Assembly: GCA_023150095.1 (NCBI GenBank)
Contig: JAKLLO010000009.1
Coordinates: 1 to 54,631 of the forward strand
DNA: 54,631 nucleotides
Reading direction: 5' to 3'
Source: Zoogloea sp.
GTDB taxonomy: Bacteria; Pseudomonadota; Gammaproteobacteria; Burkholderiales; Rhodocyclaceae
Shown here: positions 33,676 to 42,088 of the stretch, in pieces
How positions within the stretch are numbered: the stretch's first letter is position 1
Layout: every line of letters starts with the position of its first letter
Position numbers and translations under genes: made by a program
Notes under the pieces: model-generated
Databases searched by the model: none
What the model saw: only the letters and a program-made list of their open reading frames with translations
Told to the model about the DNA's origin: nothing

Positions 33676-34790
33676 GACTTGGCGGCGGGGGTGGATGCAG
33701 CGGGCTTGGCGGCAGCGGGGGCCTTGACGCTGACCGGGGCGCCGTCGGTGAGGAAGCCGGCGCCGTCCTCCACGATGGTCTCACCGCTGGCGAGGCCCTT
33801 GACGATCTCGATCCGGCCGTCCTGCTTGACGCCGGTCTCGACCACCCGCTGGCTGGCCTTGCCGTCGGCGATCACATAGACCACCTTGCCGGCCGGGCGC
33901 AGCACCACGCTCTGCTCGGGCACCACCACCGCGGCGGGCTTCTTGCCAGTGACGATGGCGGCGTTGACGGTGCCGCCGGAGAGCATCGAGCCGTCGTTGT
34001 CGAGGCGCACCTGCACGTCGATGGCGCGGGACAGGTCGTTGATGGTGGGCTTCACGTCCTCCACCACGCCGGTGAGCACCTTGCCCGGCTGGTGGGGCAG
34101 CCCGAGGCGCACCGTCTGGCCGGGGCGGATGCGCCCGGCGGCGGATTCGGGGAAGGGCAGGTGGGCGCGCAGCACCCGGTTGGAGACCAGCTTGAACAGC
34201 GGGTCGCCCACCTTCACGTAGTCGCCCGGCGAGACGATCTGGGTTTCGATGATGCCATCCACCGGCGCCACCACCTTGGTGCGGGCGAGGTTGCTGCGGC
34301 TGCTGCCGCTTCTGGCGCGGGCGGTGGCCAGCTGGGCGCGCAGGGCGTCGCGCTGGGCGAGGGCGTCGTCGGCGCCGTTGCGCGAGATGAAGCCCTTGGC
34401 GACGAGGTTCTGCTGGCGCTCGGCGAAGCGCTCGGCCTGGGCCACCAGGGATTCGAGGCGATTGATCTCGGCGGCGTCGGTCTGGCCCTGGATCTGGAAG
34501 TCGGTGGGGTCGAGCTCGGCGAGGCGCTGGCCCTGCTTCACGTGATCGCCGCTGTGGGCGATCACCGCGGTGACGCGCCCGGCCACTTCGGCGCCGATCT
34601 TCGGGTCGATCAGCGCTTCGAGGGTGCCGAGGGTGTTCTCGGTCACGTCCAGCGCGACGCTGGCGGCCTTGAAGGCGGTGACCGGGGTGGCCGGCGGGCC
34701 GGACGGCTTGCTGGCCGCCGGCGCCGGCTTGTCGCCACAGCCGGCGAGTCCGAAGGCAAGGAGCAGGGCGATGCAGGTAACTGAACGCAT
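33672..34790 (-). CDS. RND efflux periplasmic adaptor, lipoprotein
   Basis: A 372-residue membrane-fusion protein. Lipobox LAFGLAGC at residues about 11-18. A lipoyl-type half-motif GAEVAGRVTAVIAHSGDHVKQGQRLAELDP, a coiled-coil hairpin (AEINRLESLVAQAERFAERQQNL, then ALAQRDALRAQLATARAR), and the second half VVAPVDGIIETQIVSPGDYVKVGDPLF. The C-terminus is Ala/Pro/Lys-rich low complexity. ATG 34790 gives the signal peptide directly. It is coupled by a 4-base overlap to the pump. Confidence 0.93.
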   Translation of the reverse strand: MRSVTCIALLLAFGLAGCGDKPAPAASKPSGPPATPVTAFKAASVALDVTENTLGTLEALIDPKIGAEVAGRVTAVIAHSGDHVKQGQRLAELDPTDFQIQGQTDAAEINRLESLVAQAERFAERQQNLVAKGFISRNGADDALAQRDALRAQLATARARSGSSRSNLARTKVVAPVDGIIETQIVSPGDYVKVGDPLFKLVSNRVLRAHLPFPESAAGRIRPGQTVRLGLPHQPGKVLTGVVEDVKPTINDLSRAIDVQVRLDNDGSMLSGGTVNAAIVTGKKPAAVVVPEQSVVLRPAGKVVYVIADGKASQRVVETGVKQDGRIEIVKGLASGETIVEDGAGFLTDGAPVSVKAPAAAKPAASTPAAKS

Positions 34791-34825
34791 GGTCGGTGAC
34801 GTCGGACTGGCGGGCGTGGGCGGTA

Positions 34826-36088
34826 TCAAGGCAGCGGGCGTTCGCCCTTCAGGAGGTGCTCGAGGGTTTCCCGCTCGCGGATGACGTGGACCTCGCTGCC
34901 ATCCACCAGCACCTCGGCGGCGCGCGGGCGGGTGTTGTAGTTGGAGCTCATGGTCATGCCGTAGGCGCCGGCGGAGAGGATCGCCAGCAGGTCGCCGGTG
35001 TCCACCGCCAGGTCGCGGTCGTGGCCGAGGAAGTCGCCGCTCTCGCAGATCGGGCCGACCACTTCGTAGCGGGTGGCAGGCACGTTGCGCGGGGCGACGG
35101 CGACGATCTCGTGGTAAGCGTCGTACAGCGCCGGGCGGGCGAGGTCGTTCATCGCTGCGTCGATGATCGCGAAGTTCTTCTCGACGCCGGGCTTGAGGTA
35201 TTCGATGCGTGTGAGCAGCAGGCCGGCGTTGCCCACCAGCGAGCGGCCCGGCTCGAAGCACAGGGCCTCGTCGCGGCCTTCGAAGCGCGCCAGCAGCGGG
35301 GCGAGGTATTCGGTGGGGGTGGGCGGCTCTTCGTCGCGGTAGCGGATGCCGAGGCCACCGCCCAGGTCGATGTGGTCGAGCTTGATGCCTTCGGAGGCGA
35401 GCTGATCCACGAGGCCGAGGATCTTGTCGGCTGCTTCGGCCATCGGGGCCGGATCGAGGAGCTGGGAGCCGATGTGGCAGTCGATGCCGCTGATCTCGAT
35501 GTTCGGCAGCTTGCTGGCCTTGCGGTACAGGTCGAGGGCCTCGGTGAAGGCGACGCCGAACTTGTTGCTGCGCAGGCCGGTCGAGATGTAGGGGTGGGTG
35601 TTGGGATTGACGTCCGGATTCACGCGGAAGGCGATCGGCGCGCGCTTGCCCATGCTGGCCGCGACTTCATTCAGGCGGTCGAGCTCGGCGGCGGATTCGA
35701 CGTTGAAGCAGCCTATGCCGGATTCGAGCGCGTAGCGCATCTCGTCGCGGGTCTTGCCGACGCCCGAGAAGATCACCTTGCCGGCGTCGCCGCCAGCGGC
35801 CAGCACACGGGCGAGCTCGCCGCCCGAGACGATGTCGAAGCCCGCGCCCAGCCTGGCAAAAACCGACAGGATGCCGAGGCTGGAGTTGGCCTTGACCGCG
35901 TAGCACACCAGCGACTTGCGCAGGCCGAGGGCCTGCTGGTAGGCGTTGAAGGCGGCGGTGAGGGCGGCGCGGGAGTAGACGTAGGTCGGGGTGCCGAACT
36001 GGGCGGCGATGTCTGCGAGGGCGACCCCTTCGAGGGTCAGTCCGGCGGGGCCGGCGGTGAGCGTCGGCACGGGCAGGGCGAGCGTCAT
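34826..36088 (-). CDS. lysA: Diaminopimelate decarboxylase
   Basis: A 420-residue PLP-dependent fold-type III decarboxylase making lysine from meso-diaminopimelate. The PLP lysine is in CYAVKANSSLGIL. SGGELARVLAAG, HIDLGGGLGIRY and the C-terminal VVGPICESGDFLGHDRDL (Cys-Glu-Ser-Gly-Asp) are diagnostic. The start overlaps the lptM stop by an ATGA quartet. Confidence 0.97.
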   Translation of the reverse strand: MTLALPVPTLTAGPAGLTLEGVALADIAAQFGTPTYVYSRAALTAAFNAYQQALGLRKSLVCYAVKANSSLGILSVFARLGAGFDIVSGGELARVLAAGGDAGKVIFSGVGKTRDEMRYALESGIGCFNVESAAELDRLNEVAASMGKRAPIAFRVNPDVNPNTHPYISTGLRSNKFGVAFTEALDLYRKASKLPNIEISGIDCHIGSQLLDPAPMAEAADKILGLVDQLASEGIKLDHIDLGGGLGIRYRDEEPPTPTEYLAPLLARFEGRDEALCFEPGRSLVGNAGLLLTRIEYLKPGVEKNFAIIDAAMNDLARPALYDAYHEIVAVAPRNVPATRYEVVGPICESGDFLGHDRDLAVDTGDLLAILSAGAYGMTMSSNYNTRPRAAEVLVDGSEVHVIRERETLEHLLKGERPLP

Positions 36089-36294
36089 TGGGCAGAGTCC
36101 TGGGAGGCGGGTTTGTTATGATCGGCGCCCGGCGCCGGCGTGGCTGCCGGGGCGGGAGTCGGCATTGAATTGGGCTTGGGTGCGGGTTTGGCGGCCGGCT
36201 TCGGGGGCTGCGGGATGAACAGCGGCCCCTTGATGCCGCATCCGCCCAGCACGATCAGGCCGCAGGTCGCGGCGGCAATGGCGATGTTTCGCAT
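36085..36294 (-). CDS. lptM: LptM-like small lipoprotein (formerly YifL)
   Basis: A 69-residue lipoprotein: signal MRNIAIAAATCGLIVLGGC, then the diagnostic GIKGPLFIP right after the lipidated Cys, followed by a Pro/Ala/Lys-rich tail. LptM helps assemble the LptDE lipopolysaccharide translocon. The lptM-lysA pairing with divergent cyaY is a conserved proteobacterial arrangement. The 47-bp gap to cyaY must hold both promoters. Confidence 0.88.
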   Translation of the reverse strand: MRNIAIAAATCGLIVLGGCGIKGPLFIPQPPKPAAKPAPKPNSMPTPAPAATPAPGADHNKPASQDSAQ

Positions 36295-36341
36295 GGATTC
36301 CGCGCAAAAACGGGAATGTTAACAGATCAACGGAGACGGCG

Positions 36342-36662
36342 ATGAACGAAGCAGATTTCAACGCACTGGCAGATGCCGAACTGGCCCGCCTGGAAGGGCT
36401 GCTGGACAAGTGCGACCTGGATTTCGATTACGAACTGAAGCCCGGCGGGATCGTCGAGCTGGAGTTCGAGAACGGCACCAAGATCATCGTCAATCGCCAC
36501 ACGGCGGCGCGGGAGATCTGGCTGGCGGCGAAGTCCGGCGGTTTCCACTTCCGGCCGGATGGCGGGCGCTGGCTGGGGACGCGGGACGGGGCGGATTTTT
36601 ACGCGGTGCTGTCCCGCTGCATGACGGAACAGGCCGGCGAGCCGGTCAGCCTGGCGGGCTGA
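36342..36662 (+). CDS. cyaY: Frataxin-like iron donor protein CyaY
   Basis: A 106-residue frataxin homologue: acidic N-terminal helix (EADFNALADAELARLEGLLDKCDLDFDYEL), then IVELEFENGTKIIVNRH and EIWLAAKSGGFHFR. It modulates iron-sulfur cluster assembly. Divergent from lptM-lysA and convergent with PBP1A, 16 bases between stops. Confidence 0.95.
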   Translation: MNEADFNALADAELARLEGLLDKCDLDFDYELKPGGIVELEFENGTKIIVNRHTAAREIWLAAKSGGFHFRPDGGRWLGTRDGADFYAVLSRCMTEQAGEPVSLAG

Positions 36663-36678
36663 CCGGGCTTCACGCGAT

Positions 36679-39030
36679 CTACTCGGCCGGCGCCGCGGCG
36701 GCGGTCGGCGGAGGCGCTGCTGCCGGCGCCTGGGCCGCCGGCGCGGGGGCTTCGTCGGCGGGGGGCGAGTTGGCCGGTTCGTGGGGTACGTCGGGCGGCG
36801 CGGCGGGCAGGTTTTCCTTGTAGATCATCTCTTCCGTGGTGCTGCCAGACGGCTGCACGCGGATCAGGCCGGCGGGGGCGGTCGGGTAGGTTTCCGGCAC
36901 GCCGTCGAGGGCCTTCCTCATGTAGTTGATCCACATGGGCAGGGCGGCGGCGCCGCCGGTCTCGCCGCTGCCGAGCTTCTTCGGCTGGTCGAAGCCGATC
37001 CACGCTACGGCCACCACGGTGGGCTGGTAGCCGCAGAACCAGGCGTCCACGTATTCGTTGGTGGTGCCGGTCTTGCCGGCCAGGTCGCCCCGCTTGAGCA
37101 CCAGCGCCTTGGTGGCGGTGCCGCGGCGGACGACATCCTTCATCACCGAATCCATCAGGTAGGCGTTGCGCTCGTCGATGGCGCGCTCGGCGGTCTCGCC
37201 GGCCACCGGCGGATCGACGCGGGCGAGCACGTTGCCGGCCTCGTCGCGGATCTCCTTTACCAGATAGGGCTCGATGCGGTATCCGCCGTTGGCGAACACC
37301 GAGTAGCCGCGCAGCATCTGCCAGGGCGTGACGGAGCCGGCGCCCAGGGCCATGGTGAGGTAGGGCGGGTGGCGGTCGGCGTCAAAGCCGAACTTGGTGA
37401 TGTAGTCCTGGGCGTAGCGGGTGCCGACCGACTTGAGCAGGCGGATCGACACCATGTTCTTGGAGCGGGCCAGCGCGGTGCGGATGGTGATCGGGCCGTC
37501 GTAGCGGCCGTCGTAGTTCTTCGGTTCCCACGCCTGGCTGCCGGTCTCGCCGGCCGGGAAGGACAGCGGCGAGTCATCCACCACGCTGTTGGGCCCGTAG
37601 CCCTTCTCGAAGGCCGCCGAGTAGATGAAGGGCTTGAAGCTGGAGCCGGGCTGGCGCCACGCCTGGGTGACGTGATTGAACTTGTTGCGATTGAAGTCGA
37701 AACCGCCGGCAAGGGCGCGGATTGCGCCGGTTCGCGGGTCGGCCGCGGCGAGCGCGCCTTCGACTTCGGGCAGCTGGGTGATCTCCCAGTGGTTGTCGAT
37801 TCGCGTGATGCGGATCACGGCGCCGGGGCGGATACGCTTGTTGGGCGGCGCCTTGTCGCCGAGCATGGCGGATGCAAAGCGTGCGCCTTCGCCGCTGATC
37901 TTGATGGATTCGCCATACCGGTAGGCCGTGACGGCGCCGCCACCCACCTTGGTGACGATGGCGGCCAGCATGTCGTCGTAGTCGGGGGTTTCGGCGAGGA
38001 GTTCGTCCAGCGTCTCGGTCTGCTCGGCGTTCATGCGGGCCGGGTCGACGTAGGCTTCGGCGCCCCGGTAGCCGTGGCGGCGGTCGTAATCCATGATCCC
38101 GCGCCGAAGGGCGTGGTAGGCAGCATCCTGCTCGGCCTTGGTGATCGTGGTGATGACCTTGATGCCGCGGGTGTAGGCCTCCTCGCGGTACTGCTCGAAG
38201 GCGATCTGGCGGGCCATCTCGGCGACGTAGTCGGCGCTGCCGCCGAAATCCAGGTTGCCAGCCGTGTTGTTGCCGCTCGCCACCTTCAGTGGCGCGTCGA
38301 TGGCCTGCTGTTGCTCGTCTGCAGTGATGAAGCCGAGCTCGGTCATCCGGCGCAGCACATACTGCTGGCGCAAGGCAGCGCGCTTGGGATTGACGATCGG
38401 GTTGTAGGCCGACGGCGCCTTGGGCAGGCCGGCGAGCATCGCGGCCTCGGCGATGGTGAGGTCGCGCAGCGGCTTGCCGAAGTAGGTCTGGGACGCCACC
38501 GCGAAACCATAGGCGCGGCGGCCGAGGAAGATCTGGTTGATGTAGACCTCGAGGATCTGATCCTTGCTGAGGTTCTGCTCGATCTTGAAGGCCAGGAGGA
38601 TCTCATAGAGCTTGCGGGAGATCGTCTTCTCGCGGGTGAGGAAGAAGTTGCGCGCCACCTGCATGGTGATCGTCGATGCGCCCTGGCGCTTGCCGCCGGT
38701 GGCGAGGTTGGCGCCCGCGGCGCGCAGGATGCCGAGGAAGTCGACGCCCGAGTGCTGGTAGAAGCGGTCGTCCTCGGCGGCAAGGATGGCGTGCTTGAGG
38801 ACCGGGGGCACATCCTGGATGTGCACCACGGCGCGGCGCTCCTCGCCGTACTCGCCGATCAGCGCGCCGTCCGCGGTGTAGACGCGCAGCGGGATCTTGG
38901 GATGGTAGTCGGTCAGGGCTTCCAGTGATGGCAGCGTGGGCCACGCAAAGGCGACGGCGATCGCAACGATTGCGAGGCCGACCGCGACGAGGCCGAGCAG
39001 GGCGGCAAGAGCGTAGAGAACCCAACGCAT
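36679..39030 (-). CDS. mrcA: Penicillin-binding protein 1A
   Basis: A 783-residue bifunctional class A PBP. One N-terminal membrane helix (about residues 5-30). The glycosyltransferase domain has the catalytic Glu in AAEDDRFYQHSGVDFLGILRA, then GASTITMQVARNFFLTREKT. The transpeptidase has the SxxK motif in PGSSFKPF, SKN, and KTGTTNEYVDAWFCG. The C-terminus is an Ala/Pro-rich low-complexity tail. ATG 39030 was preferred to a TTG at 39048. It is divergent from pilM, the usual location in betaproteobacteria. A consensus TATAAT in the right orientation is at 39061-39066. Confidence 0.95.
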   Translation of the reverse strand: MRWVLYALAALLGLVAVGLAIVAIAVAFAWPTLPSLEALTDYHPKIPLRVYTADGALIGEYGEERRAVVHIQDVPPVLKHAILAAEDDRFYQHSGVDFLGILRAAGANLATGGKRQGASTITMQVARNFFLTREKTISRKLYEILLAFKIEQNLSKDQILEVYINQIFLGRRAYGFAVASQTYFGKPLRDLTIAEAAMLAGLPKAPSAYNPIVNPKRAALRQQYVLRRMTELGFITADEQQQAIDAPLKVASGNNTAGNLDFGGSADYVAEMARQIAFEQYREEAYTRGIKVITTITKAEQDAAYHALRRGIMDYDRRHGYRGAEAYVDPARMNAEQTETLDELLAETPDYDDMLAAIVTKVGGGAVTAYRYGESIKISGEGARFASAMLGDKAPPNKRIRPGAVIRITRIDNHWEITQLPEVEGALAAADPRTGAIRALAGGFDFNRNKFNHVTQAWRQPGSSFKPFIYSAAFEKGYGPNSVVDDSPLSFPAGETGSQAWEPKNYDGRYDGPITIRTALARSKNMVSIRLLKSVGTRYAQDYITKFGFDADRHPPYLTMALGAGSVTPWQMLRGYSVFANGGYRIEPYLVKEIRDEAGNVLARVDPPVAGETAERAIDERNAYLMDSVMKDVVRRGTATKALVLKRGDLAGKTGTTNEYVDAWFCGYQPTVVAVAWIGFDQPKKLGSGETGGAAALPMWINYMRKALDGVPETYPTAPAGLIRVQPSGSTTEEMIYKENLPAAPPDVPHEPANSPPADEAPAPAAQAPAAAPPPTAAAAPAE

Positions 39031-39060
39031 GGCGGAAAGAAGGTGCAAGTAAAGTGCGGC

Positions 39061-39066
39061 ATTATA
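39061..39066 (-). promoter_or_regulatory. -10 box candidate for mrcA
   Basis: TATAAT on the minus strand, 30 bases upstream of the mrcA ATG. No good -35 is visible at the expected distance. Confidence 0.4.
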
Positions 39067-39111
39067 CGAGTACGCACTGCTGCTCGCCCGTTCGGGCGCT
39101 GGCAGTGTTTT

Positions 39112-39134
39112 ACAGGGTGTTGCTTTACACCTGT
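39112..39134. promoter_or_regulatory. Inverted repeat overlapping the pilM promoter
   Basis: ACAGGGTGT (39112-39120) and ACACCTGT (39127-39134) are near-complementary arms (one extra G) around a 6-base spacer. The right arm overlaps the -35 box of the pilM promoter, so it could be an operator. Confidence 0.35.
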
Positions 39135-39152
39135 CATGGTTGTTGCTAGGAT
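39124..39152 (+). promoter_or_regulatory. Sigma70-type promoter of the pilMNOPQ operon
   Basis: TTTACA (39124-39129) and TAGGAT (39147-39152) with a 17-base spacer, about 53 bases upstream of the pilM GTG, within the AT-rich divergent region between mrcA and pilM. Confidence 0.55.
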
Positions 39153-39205
39153 TTCATGTAGATTGTTGTTATTGCGCCTAACATAAAGAATTTTCAGGAT
39201 TTTTT

Positions 39206-40282
39206 GTGATCGACCTATCCTTTCTCAGCCCCAGGACACGGCCCCTGATCGGCGTCGACATTTCGTCGTCGTCGGTCAAGATGGTCGAGTTGTCGGCTGT
39301 CTCCGGGGGCGGGTACCGGGTCGAGCGCTATGCGATCGAAGCCCTTCCCCGTGAAGCCGTGTCCGATGGCAATGTGGCCAACCTCGACGCCGTCGCCGAA
39401 GCGATCCGGCGTGGCTGGCGCCGTCTCGGCACGACCACCAAGTTCGTCGCCCTGGCCTTGCCCGCCTCGGCGGTCATCACCAAGAAGATCATCCTTCCCG
39501 CGGGGCTCCGTGATCAGGAGCTGGAGGTCCAGGTCGAATCCGAGGCCAATCAGTACATCCCGTTCGCCCTCGACGAGGTGAATCTCGACTTCCAGGTCAT
39601 CGGACCGGCGTCGTCCAGTGCCGAGGAGGACGAAGTGCTGATCGCCGCGTCGCGCAAGGAGAAGGTCGAAGACCGGGTGGCCGCCGCTGAAGCCGCCGGC
39701 CTCAAGGCGCTGGTGATGGACGTCGAGTCCTACGCCGCCCTGTCGGCCTTCGAGCTCGTCCAGGCCCAGCTTCCCGGCCAGGGCGAAGACAAGATCATTG
39801 CCCTCGTCGATGCCGGCGCCAACGTGATGAACGTGTCGGTGCTGCGTAACGGCGTCCAGATCTACGCGCGGGAGCAGGCCTTCGGCGGCTTCCTGCTCAC
39901 CCAGGACATCATGCGCCACTTCGGGATGTCCCTCGAAGAGGCCGAAAGCACCAAGCGCACCGGCTCCCTGCCCGAGAGCTACGAGCCCGAGCTGCTGCGG
40001 CCCTTCATGGATGCCCTGGCGCTGGAGGTCTCCCGGGCACTGCAGTTCTTCTTCACCTCGACCCAGTTCAATCAGGTGGATCACATCGTGCTGGCTGGCG
40101 GTTGCGCGGTCATTCCGGGCCTCGCCGACACCGTCGCGGGCCGGACCCAGGTCGAGACCCAGGTCGCCAATCCCTTTGCGAACATGAGCCTGAGTTCCAA
40201 GATTCGCCCCAAAAATCTGGCGGCCGACGCCCCCGCCCTGCTCGTGGCCTGCGGACTGGCGCTGCGGAGGTTTGATTCGTGA
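39206..40282 (+). CDS. pilM: Type IV pilus assembly ATPase-fold protein PilM
   Basis: A 358-residue FtsA/actin-like protein of the pilus alignment complex. RPLIGVDISSSSVKMVELS is the first phosphate-binding motif, VESEANQYIPFALDEVNLDF is highly conserved, and IALVDAGANVMNVSVL is the second phosphate motif. PilM binds the N-terminal tail of PilN at the inner membrane. The start is GTG 39206 with CAGGA about 7 bases upstream. It overlaps pilN by a GTGA quartet. Confidence 0.96.
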   Translation: MIDLSFLSPRTRPLIGVDISSSSVKMVELSAVSGGGYRVERYAIEALPREAVSDGNVANLDAVAEAIRRGWRRLGTTTKFVALALPASAVITKKIILPAGLRDQELEVQVESEANQYIPFALDEVNLDFQVIGPASSSAEEDEVLIAASRKEKVEDRVAAAEAAGLKALVMDVESYAALSAFELVQAQLPGQGEDKIIALVDAGANVMNVSVLRNGVQIYAREQAFGGFLLTQDIMRHFGMSLEEAESTKRTGSLPESYEPELLRPFMDALALEVSRALQFFFTSTQFNQVDHIVLAGGCAVIPGLADTVAGRTQVETQVANPFANMSLSSKIRPKNLAADAPALLVACGLALRRFDS

Positions 40283-40884
40283 TTCGCATCAACCTGCTCC
40301 CTCACCGGGAGGAAAAACGGAAGGCCCGACGTCAGCAGTTCTGGCTGTTTGCTGCGGTCGCGGCGCTGTCTGGCGTGGCGGTGTGGTTTGTCGGTCACAC
40401 GATCATCGCCGGCTATGTGGACGGTCAGGAAGCCAAGAATGTCTTCCTCAAGGAAAGCATCGTCGAACTCGACAAGGAAATCGCCGAGATCAAGGGTTTG
40501 CGCGAGCAGGCCGAGGCGCTGCTGTCGCGCAAGCAGGTGATCGAATCCCTGCAGACCAACCGCACCGAAATCGTCCAGATCTTCAACGAACTCGCCAATC
40601 AGATGCCTGAGGGCGTCTATCTCAAGGGGCTCAAGCAGAGCGGCTCGCGGATCAATCTGACGGGCTACGCCCAGTCCAACGCGCGGGTCTCGAACCTGAT
40701 GCGCAACCTGGAGGCATCGCCCAATCTTGAGCGTGCCGATCTCGTCGAGGTGAAGGCCGCCACCCTGAACAACCGCCGCGTGAGCGAATTCAGCCTCAAT
40801 TTCACCATCGAGCGCCCAAAGACTGAAGAGCCGGCCGGCAAGCTGAAGGGAAAAACGCCCGTGATCGCAGGGGGTAAGCCGTAA
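40279..40884 (+). CDS. pilN: Type IV pilus inner-membrane protein PilN
   Basis: A 201-residue bitopic protein. MIRINLLPHREEKRKARRQQ is the PilM-binding motif (INLLP), followed by one membrane helix (residues about 20-42) and a coiled-coil/ferredoxin-like periplasmic part. GTG start overlapping pilM; the stop overlaps the pilO ATG (TAATG). It pairs with PilO. Confidence 0.95.
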   Translation: MIRINLLPHREEKRKARRQQFWLFAAVAALSGVAVWFVGHTIIAGYVDGQEAKNVFLKESIVELDKEIAEIKGLREQAEALLSRKQVIESLQTNRTEIVQIFNELANQMPEGVYLKGLKQSGSRINLTGYAQSNARVSNLMRNLEASPNLERADLVEVKAATLNNRRVSEFSLNFTIERPKTEEPAGKLKGKTPVIAGGKP

Positions 40885-41558
40885 TGGGTCTCAGGGTGTC
40901 AATGGAGCAGATCCGGGGGCGGGATTACCAGAGCCTGGTGCGTGATTTCAAGGGGCTGGACCCCAACGATCCCGGTCAGTGGCCGCTGTTGCCGCGGGTG
41001 ACCTTCCTCATCGCGATCTTCTTCGCCATCGTCGTGGGTGGCTGGTGGCTCGACTGGAGCGACCAGTTGTCACAGCTCGACACCAAGCGCGAGGAAGAAA
41101 CCCGCCTCAAGCAGGAATGGAAGGAAAAGAAGGAGCAGGCCGTCAACCTGCCCGAGTACAAGCGCCAGCTGAGCGAGATTGACCGCCAGTTCGGCGCACT
41201 GCTCAAGCAACTGCCCAATCGCTCCGAGATGGAAGCGCTGCTCGCCGACATCAACCAGGCGGGCCTTGGTCGCGGCTTGCAGTTCGAGCTGTTCAAGCCG
41301 GGCTCGGAAGTCATGAAGGATTTCTACGCCGAGCTGCCCATTGCGGTGCGCGTCATCGGCGGCTACCACGATCTCGGCGAGTTCGTGAGCGACGTGGCAC
41401 AGATGCCGCGGATCGTCACCCTCAACGACATCGCCATCGAGACGCAGAAGGATGGCGCGCTCAAGTTCGATGCGACGGCCGTGACCTACCGTTACCTCGA
41501 CGACGACGAAGTGGCCAAGCTGCGCAAGGAAAAGGCCAAGGAAAAGGCGGCTAAATGA
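40884..41558 (+). CDS. pilO: Type IV pilus inner-membrane protein PilO
   Basis: A 224-residue bitopic protein with one membrane helix (VTFLIAIFFAIVVGGWWLDW), then a coiled coil (KREEETRLKQEWKEKKEQAVNL) and a periplasmic ferredoxin-like domain (ELPIAVRVIGGYHDLGEFVSDVAQMPRIVTL). It forms heterodimers with PilN. The Lys/Glu-rich tail overlaps the pilP start by 4 bases. Confidence 0.95.
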   Translation: MGLRVSMEQIRGRDYQSLVRDFKGLDPNDPGQWPLLPRVTFLIAIFFAIVVGGWWLDWSDQLSQLDTKREEETRLKQEWKEKKEQAVNLPEYKRQLSEIDRQFGALLKQLPNRSEMEALLADINQAGLGRGLQFELFKPGSEVMKDFYAELPIAVRVIGGYHDLGEFVSDVAQMPRIVTLNDIAIETQKDGALKFDATAVTYRYLDDDEVAKLRKEKAKEKAAK

Positions 41559-42088
41559 AGAGCGTCCGATTGACCGCGCTGCTGCCGCTGGCTGCGGTGC
41601 TTCTGTTGTCCGGCTGCGGGGACGAGCAGGATGACCTGCGCAGCTGGATGGAAGAGAACTCCAAGGGGCTCAAGCCCAACCTCAAGCCGCTTCCGCCGAT
41701 CCAGCAGGTCGTGCCGGTGAATTACCAGGGCGCGAGCAAGATCGATCCGTTCCGGGTCGCAAAACTCGAGCCCGACAAGAAAGGGGGGCAGTTTGCTCCC
41801 GATGCCAATCGCCGGCGCGAGCCGCTTGAGGCCTATCCCCTTGAATCGCTGAAGATGGTCGGCGTGTTGATGAAGCGTGGGCAATCCCACGCCATCATCG
41901 TCGCCGACAAGACGCTGCACCAGGTCAAGGTTGGCAACTACCTCGGACAGAACTACGGGCAGATCACCGCCATCACGGAGACGGAGGTCACATTGAAGGA
42001 ACTCGTCGAAGATGCGAGCGGTGAGTGGACGGAACGCATCAGCACGCTGCAATTGCAAGAGCAGGCGCCTCAGGAGTCGAAGAAATGA
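41555..42088 (+). CDS. pilP: Type IV pilus lipoprotein PilP
   Basis: A 177-residue lipoprotein with lipobox LLLSGC, then a disordered Pro-rich linker and a beta-sandwich domain with YPLESLKMVGVLMKRGQSHAIIVADKTLHQVKVGNYLGQNYGQI, the conserved PilP core. It links PilNO to the PilQ secretin. It overlaps pilQ by an ATGA quartet. Confidence 0.95.
   Translation: MKSVRLTALLPLAAVLLLSGCGDEQDDLRSWMEENSKGLKPNLKPLPPIQQVVPVNYQGASKIDPFRVAKLEPDKKGGQFAPDANRRREPLEAYPLESLKMVGVLMKRGQSHAIIVADKTLHQVKVGNYLGQNYGQITAITETEVTLKELVEDASGEWTERISTLQLQEQAPQESKK

Noticed and set aside
31651-33879. 742-residue open frame antisense to the RND pump
   Set aside because: Shadow frame with His/Asp-rich translation; the minus-strand pump is full length with all RND motifs.
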